Assembly: GCA_029961685.1 (NCBI GenBank)
Contig: JARWKL010000015.1
Span: 19,342,801-19,406,800 of the forward strand
Origin: Aristolochia californica
Taxonomy: Eukaryota; Streptophyta; Magnoliopsida; Piperales; Aristolochiaceae
DNA: 64,000 bases
Reading direction: 5' to 3'
Within the stretch, counting starts at the first letter, position 1. Every line of letters begins with the position of its first letter. Below the pieces are notes generated by a model that made no database searches, was not told the DNA's origin, and worked only from the letters and a program-made list of their open reading frames with translations. The position numbers and the translations under genes are program-made. This document shows, in pieces, positions 24,201-36,191 of this stretch.

Positions 24201-26528
24201 GGTGGCTTGATGGGGGAAGAAGGAGATGCCTCTCCCATACTGGCATAGCATCTTCCTGTGGATCCAAAAAATAAAAATAAAAATTAGTTTTAAGTTGTCG
24301 AGGGTAAATATTATCGAGCTCTGGAAGGATTTGTGTCTCAAAAACGACCCTATCAAACTCACTCGCCCTCAGGCTTTCAACTTAACAACAAACCCAGATT
24401 TGCGACTTGTTGCAGCTAGGATCACTAAGGATACTAGATAGGGCTGGAATCTCAGAATCAGAAAGGGCTGAGGAACAATGAAAATGATGAACTTGGGAAC
24501 TTTCTCAAGCTTCTTGATAAGGTTCATATCAGCAGGGACAGAGAGGACAGGATGATTTGGATTCCTATTGACTGGCGACTTCAGTCTCCCCTGCCTACGC
24601 TACCTTGAAGGGATGGAATCCACTAGTAGCTATTTAGTGGGCATGGCTTGGAGACTTTCTACCCCACTGATTAAGTTCATGTGAAGCACCATTCAGGAGT
24701 GGATCCTCACCTTTGACAACCTGTCCCTAGGAGGAATTAACCTTTCAAGTAGCACCTACACCTTCTACAGTGTGGAAAATGAGATGGTCAATCACCCACT
24801 GCTCCATTGCTCTAGATGTTTGGCCTTGGCAGAATTGAGCTTCAAGGTTGTTCCTCAAGCTCGCTCATGGGGATGGTTGATTGTGGATTGGGTATTTGCC
24901 TCCCTAAACCTGGTAAAATCCTCTTATACACCTGCCTCACCCATGCTACTTGGGGCATCTAGAAGAAAAGAAACAACAGCCATTTCAGTAGCAAATGCAA
25001 CAGTAGAGAGAGTGTTCGTGAGGCCTTCTCTGCCAAAATTCAGGCCTAAATCCCCACAACTTCCTAGCGTTGCCACCAAAAACAATTGGCGACAAGATGC
25101 AGCTCTTTCCAGCTCTTGACCTATCACCACCTATGAATAGAGCCCTCCCAACTCCTCTCACCTAAAACTCAATTTTGATGGTAGCCCTCATGGAAAGCCT
25201 AGTCCAATGGTAGCAAGGCATGCTTTGTTGACCACTTGGGGAAAATGAAACTTCGATATTTTGCCCCTTCTGGTGTGGTTCAAAGCCCACTTCTGGGCTA
25301 GCAGCTGCAACATGATTGCTTCTTCAAGCCACTAATGATTGAGGGCAACGATCTTCAATAGGGTTTCTAGTTAGTCATTTCCCTTGTGAGACTTCATCAC
25401 TTATTTGAAGTATGAACATCACGACGCTTCTCAGCATCTCTTAGATGCATACTCCTCATGAAGCCAATCAGCTGAGTGATGCTCTCATGCATGATGGATC
25501 GGTTTGTTAAGACCTTTTACCCTTTGGAGGCACCGAGTCCCTCCAACGTCTAGGCATTGTATTTCTGTTTTGTTTTTATGTTGTTTGCCTTTTCTTGTTT
25601 TTAAATGTAGCTTTTCTTTCTTTCTCTTGTTTTGTCCCCTTTTGGGACCTTTGTTTGTGTTCCTTCCTCTATCTTAATAAAATTTCTCACCACTTTGAGA
25701 AAAATAAAATAAAAATTGGTCACCCCAACGAGACAAGATTCCTCCAAAGCAAAGCTTTAACCACGGCACATCAGTAGCATCACAGTTCTTCTAAAGCACT
25801 TCAACTTCCAACTGTTTGTCGAGTAAGAATATAGCGAAAAGTATAACAAAACATCCGCATATATAGATTCATAGAAATAGCCATAAGAAATAAATAGAAC
25901 GGGAATGAAATCACATAGCATCAGAAACTGCCGGTACACAGTTAATTCCTATAAACATTTGACGAGAGTCCAGATCAAGTTTCTTCCTGATATTTCAGAT
26001 GGGACGCATCCAGATCAAGCTCAATCACAGAGCCCAGCGCTTAAAATTTGTTTATCCCAAATAATCAGTCAACCATACGTAGCAATCAACTTGTTAGCGC
26101 AATAGCACATGCAATAATGAAACCCATAAATGAGAAACCTAGCCAGATAAATATAGAGAGGAACCGCACCAGAACTTAAATTCGGGAAGACGTCGGACAA
26201 AGGGGCGAAACTCGTCGGAGCCGAGTGTCGGGAGGGTGGGCCCGTCGACGAGTTCCTGGATCTCAGGGTCCACCTGGGGAGAGAGGAAGGCAATGAGGAG
26301 GTTAAGAATGTAGATGCCAAGGCCATAGGAAACGATGTAGAAGCCCTGGATCAAGAAGGCCCGAATGAGATAGAAGAAAGCTATCACGCCGAAGGCCATC
26401 CAGCGCCGGAAGACGTGCGGAGTTGACTTGTCTAGGTAATACTGATACCGACGGGAGAAATCCGCCTTCCATTGGGCGATCGGGGAGTAAGACCCGTCGT
26501 CCCCGCCACCGCCCAGTCCTGATTCCAT
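21226..26528 (-). CDS. RER1: RER1-type ER retrieval receptor
   Basis: Three coding exons: 26170-26528, 21382-21562 and 21226-21282 (198 residues). RER1 is a Golgi membrane protein that returns escaped ER membrane proteins via COPI. Exon 1 starts [16 protein letters not shown] and carries the first hydrophobic pair ([34 protein letters not shown]). It continues to [16 protein letters not shown], with the Trp codon split by the intron (TG|G). Exon 2 gives the second pair ([35 protein letters not shown]) and [14 protein letters not shown]. Exon 3 adds the tail [10 protein letters not shown]. Length and four-helix layout match plant RER1A/B. Splice sites are canonical (GT-AG) and the frame is intact. 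The start at 26528 is preferred to an in-frame ATG at 26663 because the family begins MES/MEG. Intron 1 is 4.6 kb and holds two LINE remnants. Confidence 0.93.
22650..24180 (-). mobile_element. L1-type LINE remnant (zf-RVT and RNase H end)
   Basis: Reading the minus strand from the right, the order is: an RT-distal segment ([17 protein letters not shown]), a zf-RVT-like block ([14 protein letters not shown]), and a plant-LINE RNase H domain ([12 protein letters not shown] near 23050-23085, and [19 protein letters not shown] near 22760-22815). Each is a known signature of plant L1 elements. Stops and frame changes show it is dead. It lies in RER1 intron 1 in the sense orientation. Confidence 0.75.
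24420..25710 (+). mobile_element. L1-type LINE remnant, opposite orientation
   Basis: A plus-strand zf-RVT block ([15 protein letters not shown] near 24780) is followed by a basic segment ([16 protein letters not shown] near 24962-25010), an RNase H start ([14 protein letters not shown] near 25168-25210), and an A-rich 3' tail near 25675-25712 (AATAAAATTTCTCACC then AAAATAAAATAAAAA). The segments are in different frames and contain stops. It lies head-to-head with the minus-strand LINE to its left. The 5' limit is uncertain. Confidence 0.7.
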
Positions 26529-27171
26529 GATTGCTTTCTCTCTCAAGTTTCTGCCTACTTGTTTTTTGTCTTCTCGTTTTCTTCCTCCGCTTGCGTGCGT
26601 TCTCCCTTCTTTCTTCACACCAGAAAAGAAAACGGGAGCGGAGGAAAGCCGCGAGGGTTTCAAGTCTCAAGCAGGTATTTAAGATTACGGATCGAAGAGG
26701 AGGGTTCGGCTTTTGGTACGACTCAAAGTTGTGCGATCGCGAATAGGTGAGCACCAGGTGGCGCTCAACCTCAGTCTCGGTTTTATCCTGTTTAAGTAAA
26801 TAAAATAAAGACTAATTAACGGTAATATTAAATAAAAAAATAAATCCAAGCAATTACAAGAGGAAAAATTGAGACGAACACAAAGAAACATATTTTAAAA
26901 AATAGACTTATTAGAGATTAATTGAATTATGATAAAGAACTCTTGCAGCATAAGCCAGTAGGTTCTTATGAAGCTTTAAGGGTATGCCTGAACCCCACGA
27001 AGTGAGAATTTGATAATCATTTTTTTTTTAAAAAAAATTTGATCATTATCTTTTTTTACTAACTATTTTTTAGAATAATAATAATCAAATTTTTATTTTC
27101 TTTTATAAGTGTTAACTTATATTATATTTTTGTGGAAATCAATTACATCGATTGGAAGGAAAAACATTTTT

Positions 27172-27331
27172 AACTAGGGTGTGAGGAATAGTGGGGTTTT
27201 CGAATTTTAGCAACTAATGTTTGGAAGAGAAATGCAGATCGGAAAAGATAGAACTAGGGTGTGAGGAATAGTGGGGTTTTCGAATTTTAGCAACTAATGT
27301 TTGGAAGAGAAATGCAGATCGGAAAAGATAG
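27172..27331. repeat. Perfect 80-bp tandem duplication
   Basis: Copies at 27172-27251 and 27252-27331, both starting AACTAGGGTGTGAGGAATAG and ending CGGAAAAGATAG. I find no difference between them, so the duplication is recent or conserved by conversion. Confidence 0.93.
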
Positions 27332-27365
27332 AAGGTAGGGAGAGATCAATTTGTATTTGCAACAT

Positions 27366-27392
27366 TTGGATTTAGGGTTTAGGGTTTAGGAT
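27366..27392. repeat. Short telomere-like TTTAGGG repeat
   Basis: About three units of TTTAGGG (GATTTAGGGTTTAGGGTTTA), followed by a second shorter run near 27498-27520. Such teloboxes are common in plant promoters and as interstitial repeats. They do not mark a chromosome end here. Confidence 0.6.
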
Positions 27393-29049
27393 TTAAAGAA
27401 TGTCCGGACTTACCCATCCACCACTAATTAGTTTTCGCGTCTATTAATTATCACTAATACCTATCTTACATTTTTCAAATATTTGATACATAAAAGTTTA
27501 AGGTTTAGGGTTTAGAGTTTAAGACTTAAAGAACGACCGAGCTATCAAGCAATTGATACATAAAAGCATCACCTATTTACACATACTAAAGCCTCTTTTT
27601 CAGAAAGTAAGTTGCAACTCAAATTTTATTACAGAAGCAGCAGAAGGGTGAGAAATGGGCAATCTACAACCTCCAAATTGTCCCTCTGCATATTGCGTTC
27701 TTTTTACTCATGTCCAGCTATTGTTTTCTTCTGTATCTTGACCAAAATCCACAACATATTAAAAAAGCTTGAGATGCATAACAATAATATCAAACAATTA
27801 AGACTCGTTTTCCCTGCAACAATTTGCCAGTCTACTTTCTAAATGCATCAATTGATCATCTAATTTTGTTTGTAAGAACAAATCAACCTTGAAAAAAAGA
27901 AGCAGGTGGCTGGAAGCCTGAAACTAGCTAGCTATTTGGGCAAGAAAAGTATTTAGATAGAAGACTGATCTCCACTGCAAGAAGTTTCAAACTGAAGAGA
28001 TGGGTCATCAATTCATTGGAGAATTTGACATAACACTATTGAAGTTAATTTGTTGGGAGGTCCTGATCAAACCCACCAAACAGATAGCAAAATTTTGGCT
28101 CTGGAAAAGTACACCAACAACAGAGAAATGGCAGGGGCAGAAAGCAAATAAAGTACACAAAAAATTGAGCAAGAATCTTGGCAACCACACAAGCACCATG
28201 GTTTAACTCCAATTGGGGTTTGAATATCATCATCTGGCTGTTGCAAATTTCCTGGTTGTATGATATTAGAATTTGGTGGTAATGGTTTGTGTCCAAGGGG
28301 AAAGGTCCACTCATGTCTATGGGGTATAAAAGGTTAAAAAGACCTTACTTCTACCTGCAGCTCTAAACTACTAAATATTGTTTTCATCCCCTTCTTCACC
28401 ACTACAATCACAGAGTCTCTATTATTCCACAACCACGTTTAACTCCGTCATGACCATTTCCACCTTAATTCAATGACAAGTAAATAATAAATATAAAAAT
28501 AAAGACATTCTAATAAGAGCCTAAAATGGTTGACTCTCTTTGAGAAACAGAAATCCAATTCACAAACTTCATCTGCTATTGAAAGTAAAATTTTGAGATG
28601 GAGTGGAGCTCCTGTGTTCCAGAAAGATGTCTCCACCTGCTGAAGTGAACCAAAATTAATGTTCTTGTGCATTTTTTTGAATCACCAAACAAACGTTTTA
28701 CAGGTAAAAATTTGCAAATTGTACAACTTCCCTGTTTTTTTTTTGGAAAATTTCTTTGGGGAAGATCTTTGGTACCACATTATTCATTGTGCACTTGATA
28801 GAACGCTTCTGTAGTGCAGGACCACATCACAAATAAAAAAATTTGAATGAGATGGGGCATAAGATTAAAAGCTAAATATAGCAATGCTTCAAACATTTTG
28901 AGGAAATAACTTAGGGAAATTGTCTGATGTTTGGACAGCTTGATTTTATTTCAAGTCAATTGGCTCAGGTTGAGTTCCAATCAGTCATAGCCACAATCAG
29001 GACAGTAAAGACTCCACAAGAAATCCCAGTACAAATCATTCCGATGCTA

Positions 29050-31602
29050 TTACTTTGGGTTGGTGAAGAAGCCATTGATTGCTGGCATGATTTCAGGTGA
29101 TTTATTGCGAACAAACTTCCTCAGACTGTGCTCCGCATATTTCTCCCCCTCAGCAAAGTTCTCCAACACTCCTGCTGCTCTGTTTTCCTTGTTCACCCTA
29201 GTTTGGTGTAAATAAAAATTAGAGATCCATGATCAGGCCTAGAACATTTCAAACAGAGTAATAATTCACAAGCTCAACATGAAGTAGAATACAGAGTGCT
29301 TTCAGACATCCAGAAAGAAACCTTTTTCTAGAAGATCAAGGAAATAACTTGGAATCCGATAAATTCCCATCCGTTATCAGAATAGATAAGAGATATCCTA
29401 CAGCTCCCGAAAGGTGTTTCATTTCCAAAGTACATCATAAGAAATGAAATTTAGCTAACAACTCTAACGTACGGCAAAGACATCTCATCTTCTTACTACT
29501 GTCAAAAGAAGCAAGTAAACAGTATGCTATTGTATGAAAAAGGCTAAAAGGGGAAAAAGTAACTAAGAAGAAGAGTATCTATAAAATTATCAAAGCATGA
29601 TGCTTTCCATTTCCACAAGTATCCTGACTTCACGTAGAAGTTCAGATGCAGGCTTGCTTCTCAAATACAGACTTCACGTAGAAGTTCAGATACAGGTTTG
29701 CTTCTCAAATACAGACTTCACGTGGAAGTTCAGATACAGGTATGCTTCTCAAATACAGGATTGTTTAGGTTATTTATCATCTAGTTTACTTTGGCAAAGG
29801 AAAAATAATAACAATAAAATAAAAAATCACTTTTTTCCAAAACAAAACTGAAGTAGTTCATTCAACAAAGTACTACATGGGTGCAAGTTGCCTATCAAAT
29901 GAAAATGAATATATAACAAAATTCATCATGAATTCAAGAAAATAAGAGAAGTACAGTAAGCATGAAGGTAAAACAGCAAGAAGCATTTGCACCAAGGAAC
30001 TACAAGCATAATCTACAATGGTAGAACCATGAATCAGTGAATTAAGCTAGAGCACTTTCTAGTGGTACTTTGATGTCCTTCTACTGGTACTTCAACAAAC
30101 ATAATTGAATGCCTTTTTCCATTCTATTATAGAAAACAAAGAAGTTCCCCTTGTGGATTGAATTTGTCCAAATCAAATGCCAAAAGTATAGATTCCAATT
30201 TTGCTACCTATAGAAGATTAAACAGAGCAAAAAATTAGTAGAAGAAAAACGCAAATCAACAATGAAACTTCAAGCAAAATGGGTCTTGCACATGTTCTCA
30301 AATCCACAGCAAGGAATGCCTAAGCACAAGTTACTGGTACAAGACACTCATCAGAGATGAGATAGAGTTGGAGGGGTAGGAATTGTTGATAAAGAAAACC
30401 CATAATCTCAACCACTTAAAAACATTATATGACAGATTGACCAAATTGGCAGAAACAAGAGGTATAAGAGGTCATAGACGAAAGAATAACAAGATCCTAT
30501 AACAATTCTGCTGAACCTGGTTTGAACACAGAACAGATGAAAAAAAGAAAGTTTTTTTCACATTCAAACTAGTGCTTTGACAGAAATATGGAAAAAATTA
30601 ACTGCAGTAGAGCTTAAAAGTATAAAGAAGTTCAAACAGGTGGAAAACAAATAAACTATTTACTGTGTCGACAGGGAAAACATCAAACTGAATAAAAAAT
30701 AATTTCACAATTCAGATAGACGTAATCATCAAAGACACTATCCATGTGATGTTGATTAAGCCAAATTCAGGCAGCTCGAGGCTTCGAATCATCCCAAGAG
30801 CAGCAAAAGCATCCATCTTAGGACTCATCACCAAGACATACATATTTAAAATCAACAATAATTCCTGATCTAGAAAAAACAAAAATCTACGACGATAGAA
30901 GAACGTACTTGTTTGTTGTACTCAGAACTTAAAACATACATGGATCACACAATCCATTGACATTTTTCACTTCTTTAGTATCTATAGCTCACCGCATAAA
31001 AGTAAAAAGACAGAAACGATCAGGTAAGAAGATAATAGCACTCAGAGTACGAACTTGTTACAGTCTCCATTTTCAATGATATTAACGATGAGTTGTCACA
31101 AATAGTTCATGAAATAGCCAATAAAAGATTTGACATGCACCCAGATCACAGTACAGAAAGTTTTTAGTTTTAATACACACTGGGGTTCTCCGTATTGCAT
31201 ATTGAATAAGAACAAGCCGGAAGCAAGCCAACTATGTATTGTCATCACTTTTACGTTGGCAACGACGGATCTGAACGATCCGAACCAAAATATTCCAAGT
31301 CGTAAGCAAAAAGAAAAACCCTATATATATTTATCAAACAAATATCGACAAAAGAAACTAGAAGTTAACCTGACTTCAGGATTGATGCAGATATTCCGAA
31401 CCAACTGGAAGCCGCAGATCCCAATTGCTACGCCGACGGCCGCAAACAGTGGAATAACCTAAGCAGGAAAAAGGAACCCTAAATAAACAGATCCTCCGGA
31501 TATTTTTAGCAATAAAAATCTAAAATTTCAGAAGGATGAAATCTGAAGCAGAGTTACTACCTCAGGCCGGACCCATCGACTAAAGGTAGAAGACGAAGCC
31601 AT
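29050..31602 (-). CDS. B12D-like / MLRQ-type small mitochondrial protein
   Basis: Three coding exons: 31561-31602, 31370-31458 and 29050-29197 (92 residues). Exon 1 encodes MASSSTFSRWVRPE. Exon 2 encodes the single membrane segment (IPLFAAVGVAIGICGFQLV) and RNICINPEV. Exon 3 encodes the conserved matrix part (NKENRAAGVLENFAEGEKY, then SLRKFVRNKSPEIMPAINGFF) ending TNPK. The order matches plant B12D proteins, about 88-95 aa, related to the MLRQ subunit of complex I and located in the inner mitochondrial membrane. The Arg codon AG|G is split by intron 2. All junctions are GT-AG and the frame is intact. Intron 2 (2.2 kb) holds a minisatellite. Its promoter faces that of the RING ligase across about 1.5 kb. 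Confidence 0.92.
29627..29758. repeat. 44-bp minisatellite, three copies
   Basis: Three head-to-tail units of 44 bp beginning ACTTCACGTAGAAGTTCAGA and ending CTTCTCAAATACAG, with one to three differences between units. It lies in intron 2 of the B12D-like gene. Confidence 0.92.
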
Positions 31603-33106
31603 CCACGCTCACAGAGGGTAAGGAAAGAGGAGGGTGCGAGCAGCGAAGCGAGAGGGCAACGGTGAGGGAGGTAGCAGGGAGCAGTCTTTATTGTGAAAGA
31701 GGGAAGAGGTGATTGAATGCCCCTAATTTTGGCAAAAATGACGGAATCTCACCAACCTTGTGTCCAATGAGATGTTTTTCAAGTTCTCTGTTTATGAGAA
31801 ATTCACAATTCCACGCGACTGAAGAGCGATCAAAGACAGGGTAGTAGTATAATAATAAGACTGCATACGGTGGAGATTGAAACTCTCCTTAAATGGAGCA
31901 AGGAGAACTCATTCTCCTCGTCTGTAACTCCATGCAGTTCCTATAGATATCTCTCCTTCTCTCTCATTCATCTGAATCTTTGTTATCAAGCTCTCTTTTA
32001 TTCTTCTTTCCTCTCTCTTAATTCAAAATTATTTCATGGTATTTAATTAGACCGGGTGAATCAATAACCGATTTTTTTTTTTAAATTAACTCACATTATC
32101 AATGAGTCAAAAATCTTACGAGTGGAAATGTAATGAATTTTATAATATTTAAATCTTTGTTATAGAATTTATGATTTATTTTAAATCGCAAATCCATTCT
32201 CAAGAAATCCAAACAATGAATTCATTCTTCGAATGAGAACTCTTTTCTACCATCAAGTGTAGAAAATGTAGGGCTTCTCTTTGATCTCCCCATATCTTCT
32301 AAGAGCCTCAAAACAAGATCATGAAGGTAAAAAAAATGACAGTTTGCATTCATTCAGAAAACAATTTAAAAATGAATGGTGGTAACAAGGTTAGAGGAGA
32401 TTCCTGCTTCCTTTCGTCGGCAACTGCAACTCTCGCTGGCTTAATTTTCCCCAAAGCTTCGCAGTAAATACGGGGGTGAAACGCGAGTGGTCACAGGGAA
32501 GAGTCAGATTCGAGTTAAAATAAAAAGGACCAATTCCTTCCGGCAATTAAAAACACAGAAACAGGGGACGACCGAAGACTCTCCGAGGTCGGCTGCGTTC
32601 TGGGGATGGGGAAGCGAGGAGACGGAGGGTTGAGATAATAGGGGGTGTTGGGGCCTGTTCTAAGAGGGGACAAAAGAGAGGAGAGACGCGGAGCGAGGGC
32701 GTCAGGACGATGGGCCATAAGGGGGTAAAGAGGATGATGGCGTTGGCGTGCGCGGAGAGGAAGCCGCCAGCGCGCGAGGAGACATTTTCTCCTGTTATCT
32801 CGGGCTTCGCGCTTTGCAAGTCAGTCGCCGCGCTGTCTCGTTGGTGAGCGCCCCCTCGCACCCCTGCAACAGGGCGAGGCTGGTGTGGAGAGTGAGAGTC
32901 GAGAGCGACCCTGCGCAGACAAATAAATACGACTCTTTAAGATATATATGGATTTTTTTATAACCTAGCGAGCGAGAGGGAGAGATGCCTCCTTTAAAGG
33001 GGGGGGGGGGGTAGTCTGGCCTTTAGGCTCAGAGAGAGAAGCTGAGATACCAACGAGGGCAAAGCTTGGAGAGAGAAAGTGTGCGAGAGAAGGCCACGGG
33101 AGCACG

Positions 33107-33137
<31 letters not shown>

Positions 33138-33410
33138 TCTCCGTTTTCTTTCCTTTCTTTATACACCAAGGTTTGTTTTGGCTTTTGTCGTTGCCCCCAC
33201 CCCCCGGCCCCTTCTTATTCTCTCCTCTCATTCATCCTCATTCCCATCTCCAATATCCCATTCCTTTTCAGATGACCAAACCCTCCGACCACCTCCCCCC
33301 GCCGCCTCTCCGCCGCTACCGATTAGGTCTCTCTCTTCTCTGACTTCGATCGATCTGCGCATCCTTAGCCCGATTTCGGTCTTTTTTTTTTATATATATA
33401 TATATCTCAG
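31603..33410 (+). promoter_or_regulatory. Divergent promoter region and candidate 5'UTR exon of the RING ligase
   Basis: This lies between the B12D start (31602) and the RING gene. From 32400 on the DNA becomes GC- and CpG-richer than its surroundings. It has a run of 13 G at 32999-33011, a (CT)13 tract at 33107-33132 and C/T-rich sequence to 33380, typical of plant core promoters and 5' leaders. A good donor (TCTCAG|GTACCT) at 33411 could end a non-coding first exon spliced to the coding exon near 36.1 kb (inference). Open frames here on both strands are low-complexity. Confidence 0.45.
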
Positions 33411-36103
33411 GTACCTTTTTTCTTCCTTCCTCACTTTATCGATCCGTGCATCTCATCTTGGGGTTACTTGACGCGGTTTCTTTCTACGATGACTTATTTT
33501 TCTCTTATTTGATAATTCCGTTGCCGATCTTCTTCTGTTGATTTTTTTTCCTCTCTTTGTTCTTCCGTTTTACGGTTGCGGCTTTGCTCGTTATTTCCGT
33601 AAAGTTCCGACTGTCGTTTGGCTGGTTGTCCGATTAGGTTATGAGAACGCCTCTTTACACGATCGTTTTGAATTTTTTTATTTTATTTTATTAATATTTC
33701 ATTTCTAGGTTTTTTTTTTTTCGATCCGTTTCTTTCCGTGCATGCATGTAATTATGCTTTGGTTATTTTTGGGTTTTTTTTTGGATGAAGTCACGAGTTT
33801 CTATTTGCTTGGATGGCGTTTTGGTTGGTGGATGCCGATGATGCCGGTTCTTGGGAGGGTTTGACCACCGTGATTTTGTTCGTCAAGCTATAGTGTCGCA
33901 TCCCTGAAATTTTATTGAACGCTAGGACTAAAATTTGTAGACTCCTAGTTTCGTTAAAGCTGCAAATTTGAGTTTTTATGTGAAATAGTTAGCTCGTCTC
34001 GTGATCCATCTCTCACTTGTGACTTTAGTCATACTCTTGCTTCAGATGTTCTTTTGGTTCTCAACTTGGCTCTGTGTATGTACATTGTTTTAGATTGCAA
34101 TAACTATTTTCCAGCGGAAGATGTCCTCGATGTTGTGAAGAGTCCACCTTAGTATCTTGTGTTCTGAAGAGAGATGGATGGTTTCAATCTATAAAATCAG
34201 CTCAGGGACTTTCAGTTTTATCGGAAAAAAGACTCCTTTCGAAAATTAAATTCACCTTTTCAAAATTGAACTTTTCTCTAGGCTTCTAACAAACTAAGAA
34301 GTCATGGGTGACACCTCCTCAGAGAATGCCTTAGAAGTTGCTGCTTTGACAAATTGAATTAGAAATATCGGGTGAAAGGCAAGGAGGTAGTGATTGACGG
34401 AACACGTATGGTGTTATAATTTCTTCAAAGAACTCTGAGAAGACTAACAAATTTGGCATCATATTTCATAGTTTTTTTTGTTGTTGTCATTGTCTTTCTG
34501 TTGATTATCAATCTGAAACTGTTGTTTTATAACTGGTTGCATCAATGAAAATTCTGAATTGCCATAACCAGGAGAATAGGTGACTTGAGTTATTAACATT
34601 TTCGTGACCCATGGCATCTGCTCTGAGGAGCAGTTTGGACTTGGTTCTCCAATTATTAACCAGATTTGGCAAACCATTTTATGTTTGGAGTGCCTGTGGT
34701 ATTGTATTTGGCTATTAGTTTTAGTTTCACTTGTCTTTCTTTCTATATGAGGTGGCCAACAAACTTCCTTGTTGTGATGAAATCGTTTGTTCAAAAGCCA
34801 ATTTGTGCCAATTAGCAGGACTCTGCAAGTGGACAATGGACATCCTTCAAAGCTTATTACTCTTTATGCCCTTCTACATTAGGTGACACTACATCTTATA
34901 CGAGTTAAAAATCTTATAGGATTTTACAAGGCTTCTTTTTGGTAGACCAGAGGGAACCTGTTTGCAACTTTAGACTCCTTTCATGTCTGGTCAGGACAGT
35001 ATTTTTGGAAGTTTTCAGGAAAATTTCAAAAGGAGCCTCCATTTTTGTTTCCATGCATTTGTGCTATAATGGTGATGTTATTTGAATGCCAGAGTTTTTA
35101 ATTTATTTCTCTTGGTATTTTTTAAAAGGAGAAAAAATTCTTTATTTGTAGGAGGTTGGAGAAACCACTTAATTTTTTTTTTCTTTAACTATTATGTTTT
35201 TGGATAGCTTCAACATCTTTAAAAGAAGTGATGTGGAGATGGCACAGAAGGTATAGAAAGCTTAGGGAGACCATCTCTCTTTGGAAAATAATGTTATGCT
35301 GATTACTCGGGAAAATAGAGTATGGATTACTGAATATAAGTAGCTTATCGAGTTTGATGGTTAGCAAAATTGTTTGAGAGCGAAATTGGCTAATAAAAAG
35401 TATTTGCTGAAGATAACTTGAGTTCTTATTTTAACTTTTGTGTGTTGTGGTAGATATGTTGATGAACAAAGTTTAGTTTCTACTTCTACATATGGTATAA
35501 CTAGTGGAATGAACTGTATAGTTTGTGGAGTACCAACAGGAATTTGTAAGTGTTGCTGTATTTGTAGTATTTCGTAAGTCTAGCACTAATTACACTCATT
35601 ATTATTGTGAGTCTGTCACTTTCACTGACATTAGATATTTTAAAAAAGGAAAATTCAAGAACTTAGAGGATATGACTCGAAAAGCATTACGGTCATGAAG
35701 CTTAAGGTGTTTACTTCGTAAAAGTCCTACATGAGAAGGATCGTACATGTTTTATTATGTTGTTTGGGCAAAGTGTGTTTCACTTGAATGCTTCAAATGA
35801 TATTAATAAAAATCAATATGTTATTGCAGATGATCATAATTGCCGTAGGTATCTTGTCAGCAAAAGTTAAGATTGGACCTTGAGAAATGCTGAACTCACA
35901 AGTATCTGGCTTATGTGTTTCCTGAATTTACCAGTAAGTCATGTCCGGTTCTGGTTGAAACATTATTTTTGTGAAAATTTCTTTCCAAATGTTTTAATGT
36001 TCTCCCTGCTTTCTCTCGAAAGTGTTTTTATGGTTTCTCTGAAATATAACATTCCTTCATTTTGCAGCAATATTATGCTCACGAGGTTTCTTTTTGTGTT
36101 GTA
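33411..36103 (+). other. Probable 5'UTR intron of the RING ligase
   Basis: T-rich, no credible exon. Candidate acceptors are TTTTTGTGTTGTAG at about 36104 and CGCACCAG two bases before the ATG at 36192. Transcript evidence would be needed to choose between them. Confidence 0.4.
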
Positions 36104-36191
36104 GACACAATCTCAGATCTGTAGCTGAGGTCTTTTTTTTGACATATACTTCCTTTTACACATCTGAAAAAGAAGAAAGCACGCACCAGAA

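Larger units (their letters stand above)
26530..29045. other. Intergenic region between RER1 and the B12D-like gene
   Basis: The RER1 promoter lies at its left edge. It contains an 80-bp perfect duplication at 27172-27331 and telomere-type TTTAGGG units at 27366-27392 and 27498-27520. From 27600 to 28950 I see only AT-rich sequence with no credible exon. Confidence 0.4.

Noticed and set aside
27366..27392. Telomere end
   Set aside because: Only about three TTTAGGG units, with genes on both sides; an interstitial telobox.
29627..29758. Regular repeats that might suggest a CRISPR array
   Set aside because: The three 44-bp units are directly adjacent without unique spacers, lie in a plant intron, and are an ordinary minisatellite.
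32515..32963. GC-rich open frames on both strands upstream of the RING ligase
   Set aside because: No recognisable domain, overlapping frames on both strands, and promoter-like location.
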